Source: Mycolicibacterium fluoranthenivorans
GTDB lineage: Bacteria; Actinomycetota; Actinomycetes; Mycobacteriales; Mycobacteriaceae
DNA: 64,000 nucleotides
Direction of reading: 5' to 3'
Assembly (NCBI RefSeq): GCF_011758805.1
Contig: NZ_JAANOW010000003.1
Location: 186,001-250,000 of the forward strand
The position numbers and the translations under genes are program-made. The stretch's first letter is position 1. Each line of letters starts with the position of its first letter. The notes below the pieces were generated by a model. The model saw only the letters and a program-made list of their open reading frames with translations. It was not told where the DNA came from and did not search any database. Shown here piece by piece: positions 7,359 through 16,101 of the stretch.

Positions 7359-8591
7359 TCACTTACCGGTGTAGTCGACCTGCCAATGCTTAATACCATT
7401 GAGCCAGCCGGACTTCAGCCGCTCGGGCTCGCCGATCGGCTTCAGGTCGGGCATGTGATCGGCGACCGAGTTGAAGATCAGGTTGATGGTCATCCGAGCC
7501 AGGTTGGCGCCGATGCAGTAGTGCGCGCCGGTGCCGCCGAACCCGACGTGCGGATTCGGGTCCCGAAGGATATTGAAGTCGTGAGGAGCGTCAAAAACCT
7601 CGTCGTCGAAGTTGGCCGAGCGGTAGGACATCACCACACGCTCGCCCTTCTTGATCGCCACGCCGCCCAGTTCGGTGTCCTCGAGCGCGGTGCGCTGGAA
7701 GGCCGACACCGGCGTGGCCCAGCGGACGATCTCGTCGGCAGTGGTACCGGGGCGCTCCTTCTTGTAGAGCTCCCACTGCTCGGGGTGCTGCGAGAAGGCG
7801 ATCATGCCGTGGGTGATGGAGTTTCGGGTGGTCTCGTTGCCCGCGACGGCGAGCATGACGACGAAGAAGCCGAACTCGTCGTCGGACAGTTTCTCGCCCT
7901 CGATATCGGCCTCGATGAGCTTGGTGACGATGTCCTCGGTCGGGTTCTTGGACCGTTCCTCGGCCATCTTCATCGCGTAGGTGATGAGTTCGAACGAGGA
8001 CATCGCCGGGTCGACGTCGGCGTACTCAGGATCCTCGCCGGCGGTCATCTCGTTGGACCAGCGGAACAGCTTGTCGCGATCCTCTTGTGGCACACCGAGC
8101 AGACCGGCGATGGCCTGCAGCGGAAGTTCACACGACACCTGCTCGACGAAGTCGCCCGAGCCCTCGGCGGCCGCGGCCTGCGCGATCTTCTGGGCCCGCT
8201 CGGCGAGTTCGGCCTCCAAGCGGCCGATCGCGCGCGGGGTGAATCCGCGGGAGACGATCTTGCGCAGCCGGGTGTGCTGCGGGGCATCCATATTCAGCAG
8301 CACGGCCTTCTGCAGGTCGACCGCCTCGCGGGTCATCTCCTGTGGCCACACCGGGATGGCACCGTCGGGCGAGCTGCCGAAGATGTCGTTGCGCTTGGAC
8401 ACCTCTTTGACGTCGGCATGCTTGGTGACGAGCCAGTAGCCCTTGTCACCGAATCCGCCGGTGCCACCGGGCACGTCCACCCAGTGGACGGGCTCGGATT
8501 TTCGAAGTTCCGCCAGCTCTTCCACGGGGAGGCGCTCCAGGTTGAGTGCCGCGTCGAGGAGATCGAAGTCGCTCGGGATGATGGATGGCAT
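7359..8591 (-). CDS. cyp125: CYP125, steroid C26(27)-monooxygenase
   Basis: 410 codons, cytochrome P450. Oxygen-activation I-helix AGNETTRNS, ExxR as EIVRW, and the heme loop FGGTGAHYCIGANLAR with Cys359 as thiolate ligand. It closely resembles Rv3545c CYP125A. Known: it oxidises the terminal methyl of cholesterol or cholestenone to the 26-acid, starting side-chain beta-oxidation; electrons come from ferredoxins not encoded here. First gene of the leftward operon that continues through ltp2. A KstR box lies 20 bases before the ATG, so cholesterol metabolites should induce the operon. Confidence 0.95.
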   Translation of the reverse strand: MPSIIPSDFDLLDAALNLERLPVEELAELRKSEPVHWVDVPGGTGGFGDKGYWLVTKHADVKEVSKRNDIFGSSPDGAIPVWPQEMTREAVDLQKAVLLNMDAPQHTRLRKIVSRGFTPRAIGRLEAELAERAQKIAQAAAAEGSGDFVEQVSCELPLQAIAGLLGVPQEDRDKLFRWSNEMTAGEDPEYADVDPAMSSFELITYAMKMAEERSKNPTEDIVTKLIEADIEGEKLSDDEFGFFVVMLAVAGNETTRNSITHGMIAFSQHPEQWELYKKERPGTTADEIVRWATPVSAFQRTALEDTELGGVAIKKGERVVMSYRSANFDDEVFDAPHDFNILRDPNPHVGFGGTGAHYCIGANLARMTINLIFNSVADHMPDLKPIGEPERLKSGWLNGIKHWQVDYTGK

Positions 8592-8610
8592 AGCTTTGCG
8601 CTCCTAAGAA

Positions 8611-8624
8611 TGCAACGTGTTCTA
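8611..8624 (-). promoter_or_regulatory. KstR operator before cyp125
   Basis: TGCAACGTGTTCTA fits the KstR consensus TnnAACnnGTTnnA at every fixed position. It lies 20 bases from the cyp125 start codon, in the 122-base divergent spacer with fadA5. Confidence 0.85.
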
Positions 8625-8689
8625 GTGTCAGTAAAACATGCCTCCACCGCAGATAAAAGGCACGGGGGCATCGCGGCTTGTCAGACTAA

Positions 8690-8703
8690 TGGAACGTGTT
8701 CTA
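8690..8703 (+). promoter_or_regulatory. KstR operator before fadA5
   Basis: TGGAACGTGTTCTA fits TnnAACnnGTTnnA and ends 10 bases before the fadA5 ATG. Its centre is 79 bases from the cyp125 box, so each divergent promoter has its own operator. Confidence 0.88.
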
Positions 8704-8704
8704 G

Positions 8705-9877
<1,173 letters not shown>

Positions 9878-9885
9878 GCCCGTCG

Positions 9886-10272
9886 GTGTCACTGTCAGAA
9901 GCGGACCGTATCGCGGCGGCCCAGGCGTATATCGATGCCCTGGTGACACACCGTGCCGATGACGTGCCGTTCACACCGGACTGCATCCGGATCGAGATGG
10001 GCCTGAAGACCGGTCGTTCCGGAGATCACCTGCGGCGCAGCCTCAACCACGGTCCGCAGTTCAAAATCATCGAAGCGACGACACCACCCGAGTTCACCGT
10101 CGACGGCGACCACGTCCGGGCGAAGTTCGACGTGCTGACCAAACCGCGACTGTTCGGCCGCCGGGTGAACTCGCATGTCGATGAGACCTTCCTGATCCCG
10201 GCGTCCGATCCCAGTGGTGCGGCGCAGATCCACCACATCCGCGCCGCACTGACACCATTCATCAGTCGATAG
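9886..10272 (+). CDS. Conserved hypothetical protein between fadA5 and ddn
   Basis: 128 codons from GTG 9886 (VSLSEADRIAAAQAYIDALVTHRADD), eight bases after the fadA5 stop; an in-frame start inside fadA5 (9829) would overlap and add residues that look like shadow coding. The layout (helix, then DVPFTPDCIRIEMG, GDHLRRSLNHG, DVLTKPRLFGRRVNSHVDETF) suggests a small SnoaL/NTF2-like alpha+beta cone, but no catalytic motif is clear. Position in a KstR-controlled operon suggests a supporting role in steroid side-chain breakdown. Function not recognised. Confidence 0.75.
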   Translation: MSLSEADRIAAAQAYIDALVTHRADDVPFTPDCIRIEMGLKTGRSGDHLRRSLNHGPQFKIIEATTPPEFTVDGDHVRAKFDVLTKPRLFGRRVNSHVDETFLIPASDPSGAAQIHHIRAALTPFISR

Positions 10273-10285
10273 GGTCCGCACCTCG

Positions 10286-10774
10286 ATGTCCAAGCCTGCC
10301 AAGCAGTCGCGTCCGCTCAGCCCCAAACAGATCGAGTCGCTGAACTCGAAGGGCGTTGGCACCGCGATCAAATGGATGTCACGCGCTCAGACCTGGCTGT
10401 TCAAGAAGACCAATGGCCGCCTGGGCGACAAGTTCCTGCACGGCGCCGAGGTCGGCATCCTCACCACAACCGGCCGTAAATCCGGTGAACTCCGCGACAG
10501 CCCGCTGCTGTACCTCCAGGAGGGCGAACGCATCGTCCTGGTCGCGTCGCAGGGTGGTCGCGACACCAACCCGATGTGGTACCTGAACCTGCGGGCCCAC
10601 CCGAAGGTGTCGTTCCAGACCAAGCACGAAACGCTGACGCTGACCGCACGTGACGCCACGGACGCCGAGCGCGACGAGTACTGGCCCAAGCTCGACGCCA
10701 TGTACGCCGACTTCGTGAACTACCGCTCCTACACCGAGCGCAAGATCCCGATCGTCATCTGCGATCCCGCGTAA
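10286..10774 (+). CDS. ddn: Ddn-family deazaflavin (F420)-dependent nitroreductase
   Basis: 162 codons. Split beta-barrel F420-binding protein: LTTTGRKSGELRDSPLLYL, VASQGGRDTNPMWYLNLRAHPKV, LTARDATDAERDEYWP and the end ERKIPIVICDPA. This matches Rv3547 Ddn, which activates the drug pretomanid and reduces quinones with F420H2. It is the last gene of the fadA5 unit, 13 bases after the hypothetical. Its N-terminus is a little longer and more polar than that of the M. tuberculosis protein. Possible physiological role: reduction of quinone or enone compounds during steroid growth. Confidence 0.9.
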   Translation: MSKPAKQSRPLSPKQIESLNSKGVGTAIKWMSRAQTWLFKKTNGRLGDKFLHGAEVGILTTTGRKSGELRDSPLLYLQEGERIVLVASQGGRDTNPMWYLNLRAHPKVSFQTKHETLTLTARDATDAERDEYWPKLDAMYADFVNYRSYTERKIPIVICDPA

Positions 10775-10777
10775 GCG

Positions 10778-10807
10778 GGCCCCCGCCGCGCCACGGCGCC
10801 GGGGGCC
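10778..10807 (+). terminator. GC-rich hairpin between convergent ddn and SDR genes
   Basis: GGCCCCCG (10778-10785) pairs with CGGGGGCC (10800-10807), with CGC/GCG pairing inside. No U-tract follows, as is common for mycobacterial terminators. It lies between the ddn stop and the SDR stop, so it could serve both strands. Confidence 0.6.
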
Positions 10808-10825
10808 GAGCGGGCGCCCAGGTGC

Positions 10826-11731
10826 CTAGGCGCCGAACACCGGCAGCGGTGTGCGGGACTTGGCCAGCAGGTCGGTGACCACCGGGCCGAGTTCGGCCGG
10901 ATCCCACTTTGCACCCTTGTCGATCTCGGCGCCGCGGGCCCAGCCCTCGGCGACCCGGATGATGCCGCCTTCGACCTCGAACACCCGGCCCGTGACGCCC
11001 TTGGCCTCGACACTGCCCAGCCATACCACCAGCGGTGAGATGTTCTCCGGGGCCATGGCGTCGAAATCGGCGCCCTGCGTGGACATCATGTCCGCGAACA
11101 CGGTTTCGGTCATGCGCGTGCGCGCCGACGGCGCAATCGCGTTGACGCTGACGCCGTAACGGCCCATCTCCGCGGCGGCCACCAGGGTCAGCGCGGCGAT
11201 ACCCGCCTTGGATGCGCTGTAGTTGGCCTGCCCGACACTGCCCTGCAGACCGGCGCCCGAGCTGGTGTTGATGATGCGGGCGTCGACGGTGTTACCGGCC
11301 TTAGACTGGGCTCGCCAGTAGGCCGCGGCGTGCTTCATGGTGGCGAAGTGCCCCTTGAGGTGGACGGCCGTGACGGCGTCGAATTCCTCTTCCGAGGTGT
11401 TGGCGAACATCCGGTCCCGCACGATGCCGGCGTTGTTGACCAGCACGTCGAGCCCCCCGAACGCGTCGACCGCGGTCTGGATGAGCCCCTCGGCCTGTGC
11501 CCAGTCCGCAACGTTCGCGCCGCTGGTGACGGCTTCGCCGCCGGCAGCGACGATCTCGTCGACGACGCTCTGTGCGGCGCTGCCGCCACCGGCGGGCGAA
11601 CCGTCCAGACCGACACCGATGTCGTTGACCACCACGCGCGCCCCTTCGGCGGCGAAGGCGAGCGCATGCGCCCGGCCGATCCCGCCACCGGCACCCGTCA
11701 CGATGACCACGCGGCCGTCAAGCAAACCCAT
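10826..11731 (-). CDS. Short-chain dehydrogenase/reductase (Rv3548c-like)
   Basis: 301 codons. NAD(P) site TGAGGGIGRAHA near residue 12, NNAG, catalytic Ser in NTSSGAG, and YSASK. A longer C-terminal tail follows (GVTGRVFEVEGGIIRVAEGW). The family resembles the beta-hydroxyacyl dehydrogenases of peroxisomal type. It is second in a two-gene leftward unit, 13 bases after the next SDR, under the KstR2 box at 12534. Its order matches Rv3548c. The exact substrate is not established from sequence; a C/D-ring or side-chain hydroxyacyl-CoA intermediate is likely. Confidence 0.85.
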   Translation of the reverse strand: MGLLDGRVVIVTGAGGGIGRAHALAFAAEGARVVVNDIGVGLDGSPAGGGSAAQSVVDEIVAAGGEAVTSGANVADWAQAEGLIQTAVDAFGGLDVLVNNAGIVRDRMFANTSEEEFDAVTAVHLKGHFATMKHAAAYWRAQSKAGNTVDARIINTSSGAGLQGSVGQANYSASKAGIAALTLVAAAEMGRYGVSVNAIAPSARTRMTETVFADMMSTQGADFDAMAPENISPLVVWLGSVEAKGVTGRVFEVEGGIIRVAEGWARGAEIDKGAKWDPAELGPVVTDLLAKSRTPLPVFGA

Positions 11732-11744
11732 TGTTGTCTCTCCT

Positions 11745-12518
11745 TTATTTGATGTCGGCGGTCGTGGTGCTCAGGTAGTGCGGCGGCTCGCCACCGCCGT
11801 GCACCTGTAGCGAGGCACCACTGATATAGGACGCTGCTTCGGAAGCCAGAAACGCTGTTGCCCAACCGATATCGGCCGGCTTGGCGAGGCGACCCAAAGG
11901 CACATTCTTGGAGATGGCCGCGATGGAGTCGGCGTCGCCGTAGAACAGCTCGGACTGTTCGGTCTCCACCATGCCGACCACCACCGAGTTGACCCGCACC
12001 TTGGGCGCCCATTCCACGGCCAGGGTGGAGGTGAGGTTGTCGATACCCGCCTTGGCTGCCCCGTAGGCCGCGGTGCCCGGCGTCGGCCGGTGCCCACTGA
12101 CGCTGGAGATGTTGACGATCGAACCGCCGGTGTCCTGGGTCTGCATCACGGCGTTGGCGTGCGTGGATACCGACAGCGCACCGAGCAGATTGAGTTCGAT
12201 GATCTTGGTGCTGAACTTCGCCGAGGCGTCGGCGGCGAGCACATAGGGCGAGCCGCCGGCGTTGTTGACCACCACATCCAGACGGCCGTGGGCAGCGACG
12301 ATCGCGTCCATGAGGGCCTTCACCGAATCGTCGTCCCGGATATCGCACGAATGGAACTCATACGGCGAACCCTCCACCGGGCGGCGCGCACACGTCACGA
12401 CGGTGGCCCCCTGAGCTGCGAACACCGCACTGATCCCGGCGCCGACCCCACGCACCCCGCCGGTCACCAGGACCACCCGGCCCGCGAGTTGCAGATTGAT
12501 TCCAGCCGCGTCAGTCAC
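11745..12518 (-). CDS. Short-chain dehydrogenase/reductase (Rv3549c-like)
   Basis: 257 codons from GTG 12518 (VTDAAGINLQLAGRVVLVTGG); the frame stays open up to 12629 but that part runs through the operator and into echA20. Cofactor loop TGGVRGVGAG, NNAG, NISSVSG and YGAAK are present. The KstR2 operator ends 16 bases from this start, and echA20 reads the other way. Probably an NAD(P)-dependent step in steroid C/D-ring degradation; the substrate is unknown. Confidence 0.87.
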   Translation of the reverse strand: MTDAAGINLQLAGRVVLVTGGVRGVGAGISAVFAAQGATVVTCARRPVEGSPYEFHSCDIRDDDSVKALMDAIVAAHGRLDVVVNNAGGSPYVLAADASAKFSTKIIELNLLGALSVSTHANAVMQTQDTGGSIVNISSVSGHRPTPGTAAYGAAKAGIDNLTSTLAVEWAPKVRVNSVVVGMVETEQSELFYGDADSIAAISKNVPLGRLAKPADIGWATAFLASEAASYISGASLQVHGGGEPPHYLSTTTADIK

Positions 12519-12533
12519 TGTGCTAGCGTACCA

Positions 12534-12547
12534 AGCAAGTGCTTGCT
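12534..12547. promoter_or_regulatory. KstR2 operator, SDR / echA20 divergent promoter
   Basis: AGCAAGTGCTTGCT fits the KstR2 motif AnCAAGnnCTTGnT exactly. It lies 16 bases from the SDR GTG and 29 bases from the echA20 ATG, so a single site can repress both directions. Confidence 0.88.
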
Positions 12548-12576
12548 TAGGTAGCGACCCCTCCAGGAAGTGACTG

Positions 12577-13332
12577 ATGACCATCACCACCGCGACAGTC
12601 GAACCGGGCATCGTCTCGGTCACCGTCAACTACCCACCGGTCAATGCCATCCCGTCCCGCGGATGGTTCGAGCTCGGCGATGCCATCACCGCCGCCGGCC
12701 GTGACCGCAGCACCCACGTGGTGATCCTGCGGGCCGAAGGCCGCGGCTTCAACGCCGGCGTGGACATCAAAGAGATGCAGAACACCGAAGGCTTCACCGC
12801 GCTCATCGACGCCAACCGCGGCTGCTATCACGCATTCAAAGCCGTGTACGAATGCGAGGTGCCGGTGGTCGCGGCCGTCAACGGCTTCTGCGTCGGCGGC
12901 GGGATCGGGCTCGTCGGCAACGCCGATGTCATCGTCGCCTCCGACGACGCGAAGTTCGGCCTCCCCGAGGTGGAACGCGGCGCCCTGGGCGCAGCCACCC
13001 ACCTGTCCCGGCTGGTGCCCCAGCATCTGATGCGCCGGCTGTTCTTCACCGCGGCCACCGTGGACGCGAACACCCTGCACCACTTCGGGTCCGTGCACGA
13101 GGTGGTACCGCGCGCCGATCTCGACGAATCGGCACTGCGAGTTGCCCGCGATATCGCCAGCAAGGACACCCGGGTGATCCGCGCCGCCAAGGAAGCGCTG
13201 AACTTCATCGACGTACAGCCGGTCACCGCGCGATACCGCATGGAGCAGGGCTTCACCTTCGAGCTCAACCTCGCGGGTGTGTCCGATGAGCACCGCGACG
13301 CCTTCGCCAGCACCGACAAGGGGTCCAAATGA
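12577..13332 (+). CDS. echA20: EchA20, crotonase-family ring D hydrolase
   Basis: 251 codons. Crotonase fold with oxyanion segments VVILRAEGRGFNAGVDIKEM and GFCVGGGIGLVGNADV, then FGLPEVERGALGAATHLSRLVP. Order and length match Rv3550. Known: EchA20 opens the last five-membered ring of the steroid-derived HIEC-CoA, giving COCHEA-CoA for IpdAB. First gene of the rightward echA20-ipdABC unit controlled by KstR2. Confidence 0.93.
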   Translation: MTITTATVEPGIVSVTVNYPPVNAIPSRGWFELGDAITAAGRDRSTHVVILRAEGRGFNAGVDIKEMQNTEGFTALIDANRGCYHAFKAVYECEVPVVAAVNGFCVGGGIGLVGNADVIVASDDAKFGLPEVERGALGAATHLSRLVPQHLMRRLFFTAATVDANTLHHFGSVHEVVPRADLDESALRVARDIASKDTRVIRAAKEALNFIDVQPVTARYRMEQGFTFELNLAGVSDEHRDAFASTDKGSK

Positions 13333-13341
13333 TTCGGCGGG

Positions 13342-13361
13342 CACGAGCGAAGCGAGCGGGG
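13342..13361. repeat. Copy of the GAGCGAAGCGAGCGGG palindromic repeat
   Basis: CACGAGCGAAGCGAGCGGGG fills most of the 34-base echA20-ipdA spacer, just before the ipdA start. Same family as the copies at 6252-6299 and 62870-62889. Confidence 0.55.
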
Positions 13362-13366
13362 AAATA

Positions 13367-14245
13367 ATGTCCGACAAGAGAACAACTCTGGAGGAGTCCG
13401 TCTCATCCATCGAGAGCGGGATGACCATCGGTATCGGCGGCTGGGGTTCGCGTCGCAAGCCGATGGCCTTCATCCGGGCGCTGCTGCGCACCGATGTCAC
13501 GAATCTGACCGTGGTCACCTACGGCGGACCGGATCTGGGTCTGTTGTGCTCGGCGGGCAAGGTCAAGCGCGTCTACTACGGCTTCGTGTCGCTGGACTCG
13601 CCGCCGTTCTACGATCCCTGGTTCGCCAAGGTCCGCACCACCGGCGCCATCGAGGCGCGCGAGATGGACGAGGGCATGCTGCGTTGTGGCCTGCAGGCCG
13701 CCGCACAACGCCTGCCGTTCCTGCCGATCCGGGCCGGGCTGGGCAGCGATGTGCGCGCGTTCTGGGGTGACGAGCTCAAGACGGTGAAATCGCCCTATGA
13801 CAACCAGGAACTGATCGCGATGCCGGCGCTGAATCTCGACGCGGCGTTCGTGCACATGAACCTCGGCGACGAGCGCGGCAATGCCGCCTACACCGGGATC
13901 GACCCGTATTTCGACGATCTGTTCCTGATGTCGGCCCAGAAGCGCTTCCTGAGCGTGGAGAAGGTGGTGTCCACCGAAGAGCTCGTGAAATCCGTCGTAC
14001 CGCAGCAACTCCTGATCAACCGGATGATGGTCGACGCGGTGGTCGAAGCGCCGGGCGGTGCGCATTTCACCACCAACGAACCCGATTACAAGCGCGACGA
14101 GAAGTTCCAGCGCCACTACGCGGAAGCGGCCGGCTCCGAAGAGACCTGGGCCGAGTTCGTCGCGACCTACCTGTCCGGCAGCGAGGCCGATTACCAAGCA
14201 GCGGTACGTAAGTTCGCCGAAGCACAGAAAGAAGGGGCCAAGTGA
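13367..14245 (+). CDS. ipdA: IpdA, alpha subunit of COCHEA-CoA hydrolase
   Basis: 292 codons from ATG 13367 (MSDKRTTLEESVSSIE). An upstream in-frame ATG at 13277 lies inside echA20 and encodes unrelated sequence. Class I CoA-transferase fold: GMTIGIGGWGSRRKPMAF near residue 20, then LPFLPIRAGLGSDVR and MPALNLDAAFVHMN. Known: IpdA and IpdB form a ring hydrolase that opens the last six-membered steroid ring (ring C) of COCHEA-CoA. It overlaps ipdB by the TGATG junction. Cytoplasmic. Confidence 0.94.
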   Translation: MSDKRTTLEESVSSIESGMTIGIGGWGSRRKPMAFIRALLRTDVTNLTVVTYGGPDLGLLCSAGKVKRVYYGFVSLDSPPFYDPWFAKVRTTGAIEAREMDEGMLRCGLQAAAQRLPFLPIRAGLGSDVRAFWGDELKTVKSPYDNQELIAMPALNLDAAFVHMNLGDERGNAAYTGIDPYFDDLFLMSAQKRFLSVEKVVSTEELVKSVVPQQLLINRMMVDAVVEAPGGAHFTTNEPDYKRDEKFQRHYAEAAGSEETWAEFVATYLSGSEADYQAAVRKFAEAQKEGAK

Positions 14246-14991
14246 TGTCGGTGACCCGTGCCGAGGTGTGCGCCGTCGCGTGCGCCGAGCTGTTCCGCGA
14301 CGCCGGCGAGATCATGGTGTCGCCGATGACGACCATCGTGCAGATCGGCGCCCGACTGGCGCGGCTGACCTTCTCCCCCGATATCGTGCTGACCGACGGG
14401 GAGGCCCGCATCATCGCCGACACCCCGGCCATCGGTGCGCCGGCGGCGATCGAGGGCTGGATGCCCTTCGGCCGGGTCTTCGAGACCCTGGCTTGGGGCC
14501 GGCGGCATGTGGTGATGGGCGCCAACCAGATCGACCGGTACGGCAACCAGAACCTGTCTGCGTTCGGACCGGTGCAGCACCCGACCCGCCAGATGTTCGG
14601 GGTGCGGGGCGCACCCGGCAACACCATCAACCACGCCACCAGTTACTTCGTGGGCAACCACTCCAAGAGGGTGTTCACCGATACCGTGGACATCGTGTCC
14701 GGGATCGGTTGGGACAAGATCGATCCCGACAATCCCGCCTACCGCTTCGCCAACATCTTCCGGGTGGTCAGCAACCTCGGGGTGTTCGATTTCAACGGCC
14801 CCGACCACCAGTTCCGCGCAGTCTCGCTGCACCCCGGCGTCGACGCACAACACGTGGCCGACAATACGTCCTTCGAGGTGCACGGGCTGGCCGATGCCCC
14901 AACCACACGTCTGCCGAACGCCGACGAGCAGCGCCTGCTGCGCGAGGTGATCGATCCTAAGTCGCTGCGCGACAAGGAAGTCAAGGTCTAG
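14245..14991 (+). CDS. ipdB: IpdB, beta subunit of COCHEA-CoA hydrolase
   Basis: 248 codons from ATG 14245 (MSVTRAEVCAVACAELF), one base overlapping the ipdA stop; GTG 14242 is an alternative adding one residue. Landmarks: EGWMPFGRVFETLAWGRRHVVMGANQIDRYG (in parts EGWMPFGRVFET and MGANQIDRYGNQN), GNTINHATSYFVGNH, VDPKSL-like IDPKSLRDKEVKV at the end. Matches Rv3552. Works with IpdA; translation is probably coupled. Confidence 0.94.
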   Translation: MSVTRAEVCAVACAELFRDAGEIMVSPMTTIVQIGARLARLTFSPDIVLTDGEARIIADTPAIGAPAAIEGWMPFGRVFETLAWGRRHVVMGANQIDRYGNQNLSAFGPVQHPTRQMFGVRGAPGNTINHATSYFVGNHSKRVFTDTVDIVSGIGWDKIDPDNPAYRFANIFRVVSNLGVFDFNGPDHQFRAVSLHPGVDAQHVADNTSFEVHGLADAPTTRLPNADEQRLLREVIDPKSLRDKEVKV

Positions 14992-14993
14992 CC

Positions 14994-16067
14994 ATGAGCA
15001 AGCTCGTCACACCGCTGACCGAACTGGTCGGTATCGAACACCCCGTCGTGCAGACCGGGATGGGCTGGGTCGCTGGTGCCCGGCTGGTTGCGGCGACCTC
15101 CAACGCGGGCGGCCTGGGCATCCTCGCCTCGGCGACCATGACGCTCGCGGAACTGCAAACCGCGGTCACCAAGGTCAAGGCGGCCACCGACAAACCGTTC
15201 GGCATCAATATCCGTGCCGACGCCGGCGACGCGAATGATCGCGTCGACCTCCTGATCCGCGAAGGAGTCAAAGTCGCCTCCTTCGCCCTGGCTCCCAAGC
15301 CCGACCTGATCGCCAGGCTCAAAGAAGCCGGCGTGGTGGTCATTCCCTCGGTCGGGCTGGCCAAGCACGCCAAGAAGGTGGCGAGCTGGGGGGCCGACGC
15401 GGTCATCGTGCAGGGCGGTGAGGGCGGTGGCCACACCGGCCCGATCGCCACCACGCTGCTGCTGCCCTCGGTGCTCGACGCCGTCGCCGACACCGGCATG
15501 CCGGTGATCGCCGCGGGCGGGTTCTTCGACGGTCGCGGGCTGGCCGCCGCCTTGTCCTACGGTGCCGCAGGAGTCGCAATGGGTACCCGCTTCCTGCTGA
15601 CCGCCGATTCGACGGTGCCCGACGCGGTGAAGCGGCGCTATCTGGAGGCGGCGCTGGACGGCACGGTGGTATCCACCCGCGTCGACGGGATGCCACACCG
15701 AGTGCTCCGCACCGGCCTGGTCGAGAAGCTCGAAAGTGGCTCTCCGGTACGAGGTTTGGCCGCCGCGGTGGCCAATGCCCAGAAGTTCAAGAAGATGTCC
15801 GGCATGACCTGGAAGTCGATGGTCACCGATGGTCTGGCCATGCGCCACGGCAAGGATTTGACCTGGTCCCAGGTGGTGATGGCCGCGAACACCCCGATGC
15901 TGCTCAAGGCCGGCCTGGTCGAGGGCAACACCGACGCCGGCGTGCTGGCCTCCGGTCAGGTGGCCGGCATCATCGACGACCTGCCGACCTGCGCGGAGCT
16001 GGTTCCGGCGATCGTCGCCGAGGCGATCGAGCATCTGGAGTCGGCCGCCAAATACATCCGGGCGTGA
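14994..16067 (+). CDS. ipdC: IpdC, FMN-dependent steroid-CoA oxidoreductase
   Basis: 357 codons, two bases after ipdB. A nitronate-monooxygenase/FabK-type TIM barrel with flavin-site segments QTGMGWVAGARLVAA, VQGGEGGGHTG and GVAMGTRFLLT. Known: Rv3553 (IpdC) introduces a double bond into the HIC-CoA bicycle, preparing the substrate for EchA20. Last gene of the echA20 operon; a weak hairpin follows. The fdxB gene that follows ipdC in M. tuberculosis is absent here. Confidence 0.92.
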   Translation: MSKLVTPLTELVGIEHPVVQTGMGWVAGARLVAATSNAGGLGILASATMTLAELQTAVTKVKAATDKPFGINIRADAGDANDRVDLLIREGVKVASFALAPKPDLIARLKEAGVVVIPSVGLAKHAKKVASWGADAVIVQGGEGGGHTGPIATTLLLPSVLDAVADTGMPVIAAGGFFDGRGLAAALSYGAAGVAMGTRFLLTADSTVPDAVKRRYLEAALDGTVVSTRVDGMPHRVLRTGLVEKLESGSPVRGLAAAVANAQKFKKMSGMTWKSMVTDGLAMRHGKDLTWSQVVMAANTPMLLKAGLVEGNTDAGVLASGQVAGIIDDLPTCAELVPAIVAEAIEHLESAAKYIRA

Positions 16068-16101
16068 CTCCGGTTGCGCTTGTCGCCGAAGTCAGCCGGA
16101 G
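16068..16101 (+). terminator. Possible terminator hairpin between ipdC and the molybdopterin oxidoreductase
   Basis: CTCCGGTTG (16068-16076) pairs with CAGCCGGAG (16093-16101) with one G-U pair. It lies at the meeting point of two convergent genes. No U-tract is seen. Confidence 0.35.

Noticed and set aside
7346..7363. AGTGAC-N6-GTCACT inverted repeat at the cyp125 stop as a terminator
   Set aside because: Only six pairs, inside an operon, with the fadE28 ribosome-binding site right after it.
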